Shown piece after piece: positions 1 through 7,121 of a stretch of 64,000 nucleotides of DNA (the first letter of the stretch is position 1; every line of letters starts with the position of its first letter). The stretch covers positions 248,001-312,000 of the forward strand of contig NZ_JAAOIV010000003.1 of NCBI RefSeq assembly GCF_011440275.1. The letters run 5' to 3'. The stretch comes from Metallococcus carri (GTDB lineage: Bacteria; Actinomycetota; Actinomycetes; Actinomycetales; Dermatophilaceae). The notes beneath the pieces were generated by a model. That model did no database searches. It was not told where the DNA came from and saw nothing but the letters and a program-made list of their open reading frames with translations. A program made the translations under genes and the position numbers.

Positions 1-218
1 GCGACCGCGAAGCGGCCCGCGAGCGTGACCAGGTCGCTCCCGCCGACAGCCGTGGGTATGACAACCGTGGGTATGACGACCGCGCCGCCACCGACTCGCG
101 CGCGGGCTACGCCGACGACCACCGTGCCGGTTACCCCGACGACACGCGCGCGGGCTATGGCGACGCCGCGCACCGCGACGGCCGGGGCGACCTCCCCCGC
201 GACGACCGGCTGCGCTGA
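1..218 (+). CDS. C-terminal end of an unrecognised gene (5' end outside window)
   Basis: The third frame is open from the window edge to a TGA at 216-218. It encodes a hydrophilic, low-complexity tail with repeated Gly-Tyr-Asp/Arg-Ala-Gly-Tyr units (RGYDNRGYDDR, then RAGY three times), rich in Asp and Arg. It looks like a disordered C-terminal extension; no domain is visible. A perfect 16-bp terminator hairpin begins 12 bases after the stop, which supports this as a real gene end. The other open frame here (from base 25) has Thr/Pro-rich composition and runs through the terminator and repeat array, so I take it as a shadow. Function cannot be named. Confidence 0.6.
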   Translation, partial: DREAARERDQVAPADSRGYDNRGYDDRAATDSRAGYADDHRAGYPDDTRAGYGDAAHRDGRGDLPRDDRLR

Positions 219-230
219 CCAGAAGCACAC

Positions 231-268
231 CGACGAGGGCACCCGGGACCATCCGGGTGCCCTCGTCG
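231..268 (+). terminator. Perfect 16-bp hairpin terminator
   Basis: Arms 231-246 and 253-268 are perfectly complementary (outer CGACGAGG, inner CACCCGG) around a 6-base loop GACCAT. There is no T-tract directly after it. It closes the upstream gene and separates it from the repeat array. Confidence 0.85.
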
Positions 269-276
269 CGTTCACT

Positions 277-712
277 GCCCAGTTGGGCGTTTTGTGTCAC
301 CGCCGCCGCCCGAACAAGGCACCGATCGCCCAGTTGGGCGTTTTGTGTCACCCCCGCCGCCCGGACCCGGCACCCATCGCCCACTTGGACGTTTTGCGTC
401 ACCGCCGCCGCCCGAACCCGGCACCGATCGCCCAGTTGGGCGTTTTGCGCCAGCCGCACCGCCCGAACAAGGCACCGATCGCCCACTTGGGCGTTTTGTG
501 TCACCGCCGCCGCCCCGAACTCGGCACCCATCGCCCACTTGGGCGTTTTGCGTCACCCCCGCCGCCCGGACCCCGCACCGATCGCCCACTTGGGCGTTTT
601 GCGCCAGCCGCTCCGCCCGAACAAGGCACCGATCGCCCAGTTGGGCGTTTTGTGTCACCGCCGCCGCGCGAACGAGGCACCGATCGCCCACTTGGGCGTT
701 TTGCGCCAGTGA
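277..712. repeat. Nine-unit 51-bp tandem repeat array of terminator-like hairpins
   Basis: Units start at 277, 328, 379, 430, 481, 533, 584, 635 and 686, so the period is 51 bp (one is 52). Each begins with an inverted repeat GCCCA-N-TTGGGC followed by GTTTTG, usually preceded by C so that CGCCCA pairs with TGGGCG; the third unit has TTGGAC instead. The rest of each unit is a variable GC-rich spacer of the type CGCCGCCGCCCGAACAAGGC. The loop base alternates G/C between units. Because 51 is divisible by 3, several frames on both strands stay open with a 17-residue period, but none looks like a real protein. The array fills the 448-bp gap between the upstream terminator and the end of menB; nothing else is visible there. 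Confidence 0.9.
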
Positions 713-718
713 GGCGGC

Positions 719-1633
719 TCAGAAATACCAGGGGAAGGGCGACCAGTCGGGGTCGCGCTTCTGCAGGAACTGGTCGCGGCCCTCGACGGCCTCGTCGGTC
801 ATGTACGCCAACCGGGTCGCCTCGCCGGCAAACACCTGCTGACCCATCAGCCCGTCGTCGGTGAGATTGAACGCGAACTTCAGCATCCGTTGTGCCTGCG
901 GCGATTTGCCCATGATCTCGCGCGCCGCTTGGAGCGACTCGGTCTCGAGCTCGGCGTGGTCGGCGACGAGGTTGACCGCGCCCATCCGGTGCATGTCCTC
1001 GGCGGTGTAGGTGCGCCCGAGGAAGAAGATCTCGCGTGCGAACTTCTGCCCGACCATTTTCGCGAGGTATGCCGACCCGTAGCCCGCGTCGAAGCTGCCG
1101 ACGTCGGCGTCGGTCTGCTTGAACCGGGCGTGCTGCCGGCTGGCGATCGTCAGATCGCACACCACGTGCAGCGAGTGACCGCCGCCGGCCGCCCAGCCCG
1201 GCACGACCGCGATGACGATCTTGGGCATGGTGCGGATCAGCCGCTGCACCTCCAGGATGTGCAACCGCCCACCCTCGGCCTTGACCCGGCGCTCGTCAAC
1301 GGTGTCGGCGGTGTCGCCGTCGGCATACTGATAACCGCTGCGGCCGCGGATGCGTTGATCGCCACCGGAGCAGAACGACCACTTGCCCGTCTCGCTCGGA
1401 CCATTGCCGGTGAGCAGCACCACGCCGACATCAGGGGTGCGGCGCGCATGGTCCAGTGCCCGATAGAGCTCATCGACGGTGTGCGGCCGGAAGGCGTTGA
1501 GCACCTCGGGCCGGTCGAAGGCGATCCGCACGCAGCCGAGGTCCTTGGCGCGGTGGTAGGTGATGTCGGTGAAGTCGAAACCCTCGACCTCATCCCACTG
1601 GGAGGCGTCGAAGGGCTGGTCAGCGTCGGTCAC
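719..1633 (-). CDS. menB: 1,4-dihydroxy-2-naphthoyl-CoA synthase (MenB)
   Basis: Crotonase-fold enzyme that closes the second ring of menaquinone, converting o-succinylbenzoyl-CoA to DHNA-CoA in the cytoplasm. The 304-residue product matches the family length. Visible motifs: SGGDQ (about 89-93), the oxyanion-hole segment GWAAGGGHSL (146-155) and DVGSFDAGYGS (178-188), all typical of MenB rather than generic enoyl-CoA hydratases. I chose the GTG at 1633 because it gives the normal N-terminus and a TAGGGT -10 box lies 8 nt upstream; the open frame continues further upstream without family similarity. Its -10 overlaps the TAG stop of the upstream acyltransferase. Part of a men cluster with menC, menE and menA. 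Confidence 0.95.
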   Translation of the reverse strand: MTDADQPFDASQWDEVEGFDFTDITYHRAKDLGCVRIAFDRPEVLNAFRPHTVDELYRALDHARRTPDVGVVLLTGNGPSETGKWSFCSGGDQRIRGRSGYQYADGDTADTVDERRVKAEGGRLHILEVQRLIRTMPKIVIAVVPGWAAGGGHSLHVVCDLTIASRQHARFKQTDADVGSFDAGYGSAYLAKMVGQKFAREIFFLGRTYTAEDMHRMGAVNLVADHAELETESLQAAREIMGKSPQAQRMLKFAFNLTDDGLMGQQVFAGEATRLAYMTDEAVEGRDQFLQKRDPDWSPFPWYF

Positions 1634-1647
1634 GATGTCCGACCCTA
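1634..1647 (-). promoter_or_regulatory. Putative leaderless menB promoter (-10 TAGGGT)
   Basis: On the minus strand TAGGGT (1647-1642) lies 8 nt before the GTG start, placing transcription start at or next to the start codon. The TAG of the plsC-like gene is the first three bases of this box. Confidence 0.5.
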
Positions 1648-2331
1648 GTGTGCCTGCAGCGCAGCGAGGCGGCGCTGTCGTCGATATTCGCCTTGCGCCC
1701 GCACGACCTGGGCGCGGATCGCCGCCATGATCACCGCGGTCGCCTCCTGCGCGGCCCGCTCGTCGGTGCGGCCGGCATACGCGCTGAGGTCGACCGGTTC
1801 GCCGACGCACAAGCAGGCGGTATGCCGGTGCCACCGGTGTGCTCGCCCCTGCTTCGGACCCCACGTGCCGACCGGGATCACCGGCACGGCGGGATGCAGC
1901 AGGGCGAGGCGAGCCGCGCCGGTGCGGCCCGGGCCGGGCATCTGGTCGGGTGCGTCGGTGAGGCGACCCTCGGGATAGAGCGCGACCACGCGACCGGCGG
2001 CGAGTTGCTCGCTCGCACCGGCGAGCGCCTCGGCGGCGGACGCCGTGCCCCGCGCCACGGGGATCTGGCCGGTGCCCCGAGCGAGCCAGCCGATCACCGG
2101 CCAGCTGAACACCTCGCGCATCGCCAGGAAATGGGGGAACCGCCGGTGCCCCAGCACCAGCCGCGCGACCGCCAGCGGCTCGGTCGTCGTCAGGTGGTTG
2201 GCGACGATGATCACCGGACCGTCCGACGGGATCGCGTCGCTGATGCCAAACCGCACGCGATGCGCGAGCTGCGAACCGAGCCAGACCACCGCGATGCCCG
2301 CGGCGTGCTTGAGGAGTCGGTCTGGTCGCAT
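1645..2331 (-). CDS. 1-acyl-sn-glycerol-3-phosphate acyltransferase family protein (PlsC-like)
   Basis: Membrane-associated acyltransferase of the LPLAT family, expected to acylate lysophosphatidate or a related lysolipid. About 228 residues from ATG 2331; a GTG 36 bases upstream is possible but gives a non-family N-terminus. Block I reads NHLTTTE (about 45-51), so the usual catalytic HX4D is HX4E here; block III is present as YPEGR (119-123). A hydrophobic segment near residues 11-22 fits membrane attachment. It is divergent from menC (54 bp between starts) and ends within the menB promoter. The Asp-to-Glu change in the catalytic dyad makes the exact activity uncertain. Confidence 0.85.
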   Translation of the reverse strand: MRPDRLLKHAAGIAVVWLGSQLAHRVRFGISDAIPSDGPVIIVANHLTTTEPLAVARLVLGHRRFPHFLAMREVFSWPVIGWLARGTGQIPVARGTASAAEALAGASEQLAAGRVVALYPEGRLTDAPDQMPGPGRTGAARLALLHPAVPVIPVGTWGPKQGRAHRWHRHTACLCVGEPVDLSAYAGRTDERAAQEATAVIMAAIRAQVVRAQGEYRRQRRLAALQAH

Positions 2332-2372
2332 GTGCTTATCGTGCGGGCCAGCGGCGTCGCGCGCCACCGTCC

Positions 2373-2385
2373 TACCATCGACAGC
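2373..2385 (+). promoter_or_regulatory. Putative leaderless menC promoter (-10 TACCAT)
   Basis: TACCAT at 2373-2378 ends 7 nt before GTG 2386; no Shine-Dalgarno sequence is present between them. Confidence 0.5.
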
Positions 2386-3393
2386 GTGCCTCTGCCCTCC
2401 CTCGACGATCTGCTCGCGACCCTCCGCGTGGTCCGCTTGCCGCTGAACACGAAGTTTCGCGGAGTCACCTATCGCGAGGTTGCAATCATCGACGGCCCTT
2501 GTGGCACAGGCGAATTCGCACCCTTCATCGAGTACGGCCCAGCGGAAGCCTCCCGCTGGCTGGGTGCCGCGATCGAGGCGGCGTATGCCGGGTGGCCGCC
2601 TCCTGTGCGCGATCGGGTGCCGGTCAACGCGACCGTGCCGGCGGTGTCCGCGGCCGAGGTGCCGGCCGTGATCGCGCGGTATGACGGCTGCCGCACCGCG
2701 AAGGTCAAGGTCGCTGAAGCGGGTCAGTCGCTCACTGACGACCTGGCCCGGGTGGCCGCGGTGCGCGAGGTGATGGGCCGCGATGCGAAGGTGCGGGTGG
2801 ACGCCAACGGCGGCTGGTCGGTCGACGACGCGCTCGCCGCGCTCGGCCGGCTCTCGGCCTTCGACCTGGAGTATGCCGAGCAGCCCTGCGCCTCGGTCGA
2901 GGAGCTCGCCTCACTGCGAATGTCATTGGCGCGCAACGGGATCGACCTGCCGGTGGCGGCTGACGAGTCGATCCGCAAGGCGGACGACCCGCTGCGGGTG
3001 GCCCGGCTCGGCGCCGCCGACATCGCGGTGGTCAAGGTCGCGCCGATGGGCGGGGTGCGGCCTGCGCTGACCGTCGCCCAGCAGGCCGGCCTGCCGGTCG
3101 TGGTGTCGAGCGCGCTCGACACCAGCGTCGGCATGGCCGCCGGCGTGGCGCTGGCCGCCGCCCTTCCGAGGCTGGAACACGCCTGCGGCCTCGGCACCAT
3201 CGAGCTGTTCGAGGGTGATGTGGTGACCGATTCGCTTGTGCCACAAGGAGGTTCGCTGCCCGTCATACGTCCCGAGGTGGATCCCGCGCTGGTCGCACGG
3301 TGGGCCGCACCGACCGACCGCGCAGACTGGTGGCGCGAGCGGGTGCGCGCGGCATACCCGATCTGGAAGGCGACCGTCCGCAACGGCTCCTAA
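2386..3393 (+). CDS. menC: o-succinylbenzoate synthase (MenC)
   Basis: Enolase-superfamily dehydratase converting SHCHC to o-succinylbenzoate in menaquinone synthesis. The 335-residue product carries the superfamily residues in order: Lys pair KVK (about 106-108), metal ligands Asp139 (VRVDANGG), Glu165 (YAEQP) and Asp193 (AADES), and the second catalytic Lys217 (VVKVAP). GTG 2386 was chosen because it follows a TACCAT -10 box by 7 nt and the N-terminus then matches actinobacterial MenC; the open frame runs upstream into the divergent acyltransferase. The stop codon TAA forms part of the -10 box of the next gene. Confidence 0.95.
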   Translation: MPLPSLDDLLATLRVVRLPLNTKFRGVTYREVAIIDGPCGTGEFAPFIEYGPAEASRWLGAAIEAAYAGWPPPVRDRVPVNATVPAVSAAEVPAVIARYDGCRTAKVKVAEAGQSLTDDLARVAAVREVMGRDAKVRVDANGGWSVDDALAALGRLSAFDLEYAEQPCASVEELASLRMSLARNGIDLPVAADESIRKADDPLRVARLGAADIAVVKVAPMGGVRPALTVAQQAGLPVVVSSALDTSVGMAAGVALAAALPRLEHACGLGTIELFEGDVVTDSLVPQGGSLPVIRPEVDPALVARWAAPTDRADWWRERVRAAYPIWKATVRNGS

Positions 3394-3402
3394 CCTGCGG
3401 CC
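3391..3402 (+). promoter_or_regulatory. Putative leaderless promoter (-10 TAACCT) overlapping menC stop
   Basis: TAACCT at 3391-3396 begins with the menC stop codon and ends 6 nt before ATG 3403. Confidence 0.4.
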
Positions 3403-4353
3403 ATGACGACGACTGAATGGCTGCTCGACGCGGACCCGGCGATCCGCTGGCAGGTGATGCGCGATCTCACCGACGCCCCCGCAAACGAGGTGGCTGCCGA
3501 GCGCGCGAGAGTGGCGACCGAGGGCTGGGGCCGGCGGCTGCTCGACCTGCAGGTCAACGGTCAGTGGGCCGACGGCGCGTGCTTCCCCGGGGAGGACTGG
3601 CAGCCTTCGCCCGAAGTCACCGGCGATCCGGACGCGCAGCCGTGGACCGCGACGCTGCCGACCCTGCGGCTGCTGCGCGAGTTCGGCATCGACCCCGCCG
3701 ACCCGCGGGTGCGCGCCGCCGTCGAGGGTGTCCGCGAGCACGCGCGCTGGGAGTATGCCGGTGAGCCCTTCTTCGACGGCGAGGTCGAGCCGTGCATCAA
3801 CGGCGGCACGGTCGCGCTCGGTGCCTACTTCGGTGGTGTCGACATGACTCCGCTCGTGCAGCGCCTGATCGGCGAGCAGCTGCCGGATGGCGGCTGGAAC
3901 TGCGAGGCCGAGCGCGGCTCGACCCGGTCGTCATACCACTCGACGATCTGCGTGCTCGACGGCTTGGCGGAATACGAACGGGCCGGCGGCAGCCTCGAAG
4001 TGAGCGAGGCCCGGCAGCGCGGCGAGGAATATCTGCTCGAGCGCGGCCTCTTCCGGCGGCTGAGCACCGGCGAGGTGGCCGACGAGGAGTTCCTGCGGTT
4101 CGCCTTCCCCACCCAGTGGCATTACGACCTGCTGTGGGGCCTGGATTACTTCCGCTCGCTCGGCGGCGCGCCCGATCCGCGACTCGGCGACGCGATCGAG
4201 CTGGTGCGAGCGGCGCAGCAGCCGGATGGCCGCTGGCTGCTCGGCGCCACCCACCCGGGGTTGGTGCACTTCGCGTTGGAGGCCGAGGGGAGCCCGAGCC
4301 GCTGGATCACCCTGCGCGCGCTGCGCGTGCTGCGGTGGTCTGACGGGGCCTGA
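3403..4353 (+). CDS. Alpha/alpha-toroid (terpenoid cyclase/prenyltransferase fold) protein of unknown function
   Basis: 316 residues. Two QW-like repeats are visible, QLPDGGWN (about residues 164-171) and QQPDGRW (about 271-277), together with a CINGG...LGAYFG segment; these are characteristic of the helical toroid of squalene-hopene cyclases and protein prenyltransferases. It is about half the length of a squalene-hopene cyclase and lacks a DXDD motif, so a cyclase activity is not supported. Its Trp-rich pattern (DGxW repeats) is shared with many uncharacterised actinobacterial proteins. It sits 9 bp after menC and ends at a short repeat facing the IMPase gene. I cannot assign a substrate. 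Confidence 0.8.
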   Translation: MTTTEWLLDADPAIRWQVMRDLTDAPANEVAAERARVATEGWGRRLLDLQVNGQWADGACFPGEDWQPSPEVTGDPDAQPWTATLPTLRLLREFGIDPADPRVRAAVEGVREHARWEYAGEPFFDGEVEPCINGGTVALGAYFGGVDMTPLVQRLIGEQLPDGGWNCEAERGSTRSSYHSTICVLDGLAEYERAGGSLEVSEARQRGEEYLLERGLFRRLSTGEVADEEFLRFAFPTQWHYDLLWGLDYFRSLGGAPDPRLGDAIELVRAAQQPDGRWLLGATHPGLVHFALEAEGSPSRWITLRALRVLRWSDGA

Positions 4354-4356
4354 CGT

Positions 4357-4409
4357 GACGTCTCGCGATGCATTACTGACGTTTCGCGATGCATTACTGA
4401 CGTTTCGCG
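4357..4409. repeat. 21-bp tandem repeat, 2.5 copies, between convergent genes
   Basis: Unit GACGTYTCGCGATGCATTACT at 4357-4377 and 4378-4398, with a partial third copy GACGTTTCGCG at 4399-4409. Each contains the palindromes TCGCGA and ATGCAT. It fills nearly all of the 57 bp between two convergent stop codons. Confidence 0.9.
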
Positions 4410-4410
4410 G

Positions 4411-5199
4411 TTAGGCGGTCCAGGCGGTGTCGTCGGCGAGCGCCGAGCACACTCGCTCGTAGGTCGCCCGGTCGCCGGCCGCGATGATCGGCGTCTGCAG
4501 CGAGGTCGGGTCGTATGCCGACCCGTCGGCATAGCCCACGACGCCGCCCGCCTCGGTGAGCACGAGCGAACCCGGCGCGTGGTCCCAGGGCATCGACCCG
4601 CCATACAGCAGGAAGTCGGCGTCGCCCTCGGCGATATGCGGATAGTCCACCCCGCAGCACACCCAGGACAGATCGAGCGCGGGCAGGCCACCGATGCGCT
4701 TGCCGAGCATCGCCCGGCGCGAGGTGCGACCGTGCAGGTCGTCCGGCGACCGCGGAATCGAAGGCAGCGCGACACCATTGCGGGTCGCCCCCGCATCGCG
4801 CTCGGCGACATAGGCCGCCTGGTGCTCCGGTTGCCAGATGAACGCCCGCATCACCGAGGAGCCGCGCATCTCGGCGACCATCAGCGCATGGTCGGGCGAG
4901 CCGTGCACGAAGTTCTTGGTGCCGTCGATCGGGTCGACGGTGAACCAGTGGTCGACTCCCGAAACCCGTTGCAGGATCGACGGATCCGCCGACACCGCCT
5001 CCTCCCCGACGATCAGCGCATCGGGATAGGCCGCCTGCAGCCGGCGGGTGATCTCGACCTCCGCCTCCCGGTCGGCGACGGTGACCAGGTCGCCGGGATT
5101 CTTCTCCATGATCTGGTCCGCGCGCAGCGAACGGAAACGTGGGGTGACGATGGTGGCGGCGACCTCCTGGAGCAGCTCCAGGACCGCGTCGTTGTCCAT
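4411..5199 (-). CDS. Inositol monophosphatase family protein
   Basis: Mg2+-dependent phosphatase of the IMPase/FBPase superfamily, 262 residues. Metal-site motifs are intact: GEEAV (about 65-69), DPIDGTKNFVHG (89-100) and WDHAPGSLVLTEAGG near residue 207. The family includes inositol-1-phosphatases, histidinol-phosphate phosphatases (HisN) and CysQ-like nucleotidases; the motifs do not decide between them. It is 4 bp downstream of the SDR gene on the same strand, so the two are probably co-transcribed from the bidirectional promoter at 5945-5969. Confidence 0.9.
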   Translation of the reverse strand: MDNDAVLELLQEVAATIVTPRFRSLRADQIMEKNPGDLVTVADREAEVEITRRLQAAYPDALIVGEEAVSADPSILQRVSGVDHWFTVDPIDGTKNFVHGSPDHALMVAEMRGSSVMRAFIWQPEHQAAYVAERDAGATRNGVALPSIPRSPDDLHGRTSRRAMLGKRIGGLPALDLSWVCCGVDYPHIAEGDADFLLYGGSMPWDHAPGSLVLTEAGGVVGYADGSAYDPTSLQTPIIAAGDRATYERVCSALADDTAWTA

Positions 5200-5203
5200 G
5201 GCC

Positions 5204-5944
5204 TCAACTATGCCGGTGCAGCTTGTGCACCGCGGCTTGGGCCCTCGGCCGGACCATCAACGGGTCGATATTGACGTGCTCCGGCCGGCTCGCCGCGAAC
5301 GCCACGCATTCGGCGACATCCTCCTGCTGGAGGGGATCGACGACCCCGGCATACACCGCCTCGGCCTTGGCCGCGTCGCCGCGATAGCGCACCAGGGAGA
5401 ACTCATCGGAGTGCACCAGCCCCGGGTCGATCTCGCACACCCGCACCGGCTGGTCGAAGACCTCCAGCCGCAGCGACTGCATCAGCGCGCGCACCGCGTG
5501 CTTGACGCCGGTGTATCCCGCGCCGCCCTCGTAGGCGACGTGGCCGGCATACGACCCGATGGTGATGATCACGCCATGTGCCGCGATCAGCGCGGGCAGC
5601 AGCGTCTGGATCGAGGCGGCGACGCCGATGACGTTGGTCTCGTACATCGCGCGCCAGTCGTCGAAATCAGCCTCCGCAACGGTCTCGGTGCCGAAGGCGC
5701 CGCCCGCATTGGCGACGAGCACGTCCAGCCGGTCGCCGGTCTCGGCGGCCAGCCGCGCGATGTCCTCGGCCTTGGTCACATCGCAGGTCACCGCACGGCC
5801 GCCGATCTCGGCGGCGAGGGCCTCGATCCGGTCGGTGCGCCGGGCCGCACAGATCACCTCGAAGCCGTCGGCCGCCAGCCGTCGCGCCGACGCCCGTCCG
5901 ATCCCGCTGCTCGCCCCGGTCACCACTGCCAGTCGTCTGCTCAC
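5204..5944 (-). CDS. Short-chain dehydrogenase/reductase
   Basis: Classical SDR of 246 residues. The N-terminal cofactor motif TGASSGIGRAS (about 9-19), NAG-type strand (VANAGG) and the catalytic YTGVKHA (Tyr and Lys separated by three residues) are visible. The sequence resembles YdfG-type 3-hydroxy acid/serine dehydrogenases, but the substrate is not determinable. Start GTG 5944 lies 8 nt after a TAGGCT -10 box that is shared, as a palindrome, with the divergent menE gene. It is followed after 4 bp by the IMPase gene. Confidence 0.9.
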   Translation of the reverse strand: MSRRLAVVTGASSGIGRASARRLAADGFEVICAARRTDRIEALAAEIGGRAVTCDVTKAEDIARLAAETGDRLDVLVANAGGAFGTETVAEADFDDWRAMYETNVIGVAASIQTLLPALIAAHGVIITIGSYAGHVAYEGGAGYTGVKHAVRALMQSLRLEVFDQPVRVCEIDPGLVHSDEFSLVRYRGDAAKAEAVYAGVVDPLQQEDVAECVAFAASRPEHVNIDPLMVRPRAQAAVHKLHRHS

Positions 5945-5969
5945 GGGTCCCCAGCCTAGGCTGCCGGTC
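5945..5969. promoter_or_regulatory. Symmetric bidirectional -10 (AGCCTAGGCT) for SDR gene and menE
   Basis: The 25-bp gap between two divergent GTG starts contains the perfect palindrome AGCCTAGGCT at 5953-5962. Read rightward, TAGGCT (5957-5962) ends 7 nt before menE GTG 5970. Read leftward, TAGGCT (5958-5953) ends 8 nt before the SDR GTG 5944. One symmetric element would thus give leaderless transcripts in both directions. Confidence 0.55.
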
Positions 5970-7079
5970 GTGACGCGTTTGATCCCGTATGACGTGAGCG
6001 GGCCGGGTTATCGGGACGCGCTGGCTGCCGCTGTTGACGGCGGCGGCCCGGCGCTCGCTCCGTTCACCGGGACCGCGCCGATGCTGCCGGACGAGGTGCC
6101 GGACGGCACGGCACTCGTGGTGTCGACCTCCGGCTCGACCGGCACCCCGAAGCGGGCAATCCTCAGCAGGGACAACCTGATCGCGAGCGCCGATGCCACG
6201 CACGAGCGGCTCGGCGGCCCGGGAGTGTGGCTGTTGCCGATGCCCGCGCAGCACATCGCCGGCACCCAGGTGCTGGTGCGCAGCATCCGCGCCGGGACCC
6301 AGCCGATCGTGCTCGAGCGGTGGTCCGAGGCGGAGTTCGTGGCGGCGACCGGGGGGCTCGACGGACCGCGGCGTTACACCGCGATCGTGCCCACCCAGCT
6401 GCGCCGGCTGCTGGCCGACGACGCTGGCCGGTCGGCGCTGCTGTCCTTCGACGGCGTGCTGATCGGCGGGGCGGCGACCGACCCGCGGCTGCTGGCCGAG
6501 GCCCTCGACGCCGGCGTGCGCGCGCTCACGACCTATGGCATGAGCGAGACCGCCGGTGGGTGCGTCTATGACGGAATCCCGTTGCGAGACACCACGATCG
6601 GCCTCGACGACGGTCAGATCGTGCTGCGGGGACCGACGATCGCCCAGGGCTATCTCGGCGATCCGGAGCGCACCGCGGCGGCCTTCGAGGACGGGCCTCC
6701 GCGCGGCTTCCGCACCGGCGACCTCGGCGAGTTCGGGACCGATGGCAGGCTGCGCGTGCTCGGCCGCGCCGACGATCTGATCATCACCGGCGGTCTCAAG
6801 GTCGCACCCCGCGTCGTCGAGGAGGCCGCCCGCACCCTGGAGGGCGTCCACGAGGCATGCGCCCTCGGGCTGCCCGACGACGAATGGGGACACGCGGTGG
6901 GCCTGGCCGTGGTCGCCGACCACCCGTGGACCACGGCCGCGGCGCGGGCAGCGCTACGCGACCAGCTGCCGGCATACGCCTTGCCGCGACGGCTGCTCAA
7001 CCTGGCCGCCCTGCCGCTGCGAGGGCCGGGCAAACCGGACCGTCGTGCCTTGGCTGCCGCGACCGGGTGGCAAACTTAG
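5970..7079 (+). CDS. menE: o-succinylbenzoate-CoA ligase (MenE), short actinobacterial type
   Basis: ANL-superfamily adenylating enzyme that activates o-succinylbenzoate with ATP and CoA. The 369-residue product lacks much of the N-terminal subdomain of canonical MenE, as is usual in Actinobacteria. Motifs: STSGSTGTPK P-loop (about 52-61), TTYGMSETAGG (A5-type), FRTGDLGEF and GRADDLIITGG hinge, and the C-terminal GPGKPDR carrying the catalytic Lys. The GTG at 5970 is favoured by the TAGGCT box 7 nt upstream; the open frame extends into the divergent SDR gene. It supplies the substrate for MenB encoded 4.3 kb away. Confidence 0.93.
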   Translation: MTRLIPYDVSGPGYRDALAAAVDGGGPALAPFTGTAPMLPDEVPDGTALVVSTSGSTGTPKRAILSRDNLIASADATHERLGGPGVWLLPMPAQHIAGTQVLVRSIRAGTQPIVLERWSEAEFVAATGGLDGPRRYTAIVPTQLRRLLADDAGRSALLSFDGVLIGGAATDPRLLAEALDAGVRALTTYGMSETAGGCVYDGIPLRDTTIGLDDGQIVLRGPTIAQGYLGDPERTAAAFEDGPPRGFRTGDLGEFGTDGRLRVLGRADDLIITGGLKVAPRVVEEAARTLEGVHEACALGLPDDEWGHAVGLAVVADHPWTTAAARAALRDQLPAYALPRRLLNLAALPLRGPGKPDRRALAAATGWQT

Positions 7080-7121
7080 CGAGCCCCCGACCACCCGATC
7101 AGCAAGGAGCACGGCGCAGCC

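Noticed and set aside
257-712. Open frames on both strands with a 17-residue period
   Set aside because: Product of the 51-bp repeat (divisible by three); composition not protein-like.
277-712. CRISPR array
   Set aside because: Spacers are near-identical rather than unique, period 51 includes them, and no cas genes are present.
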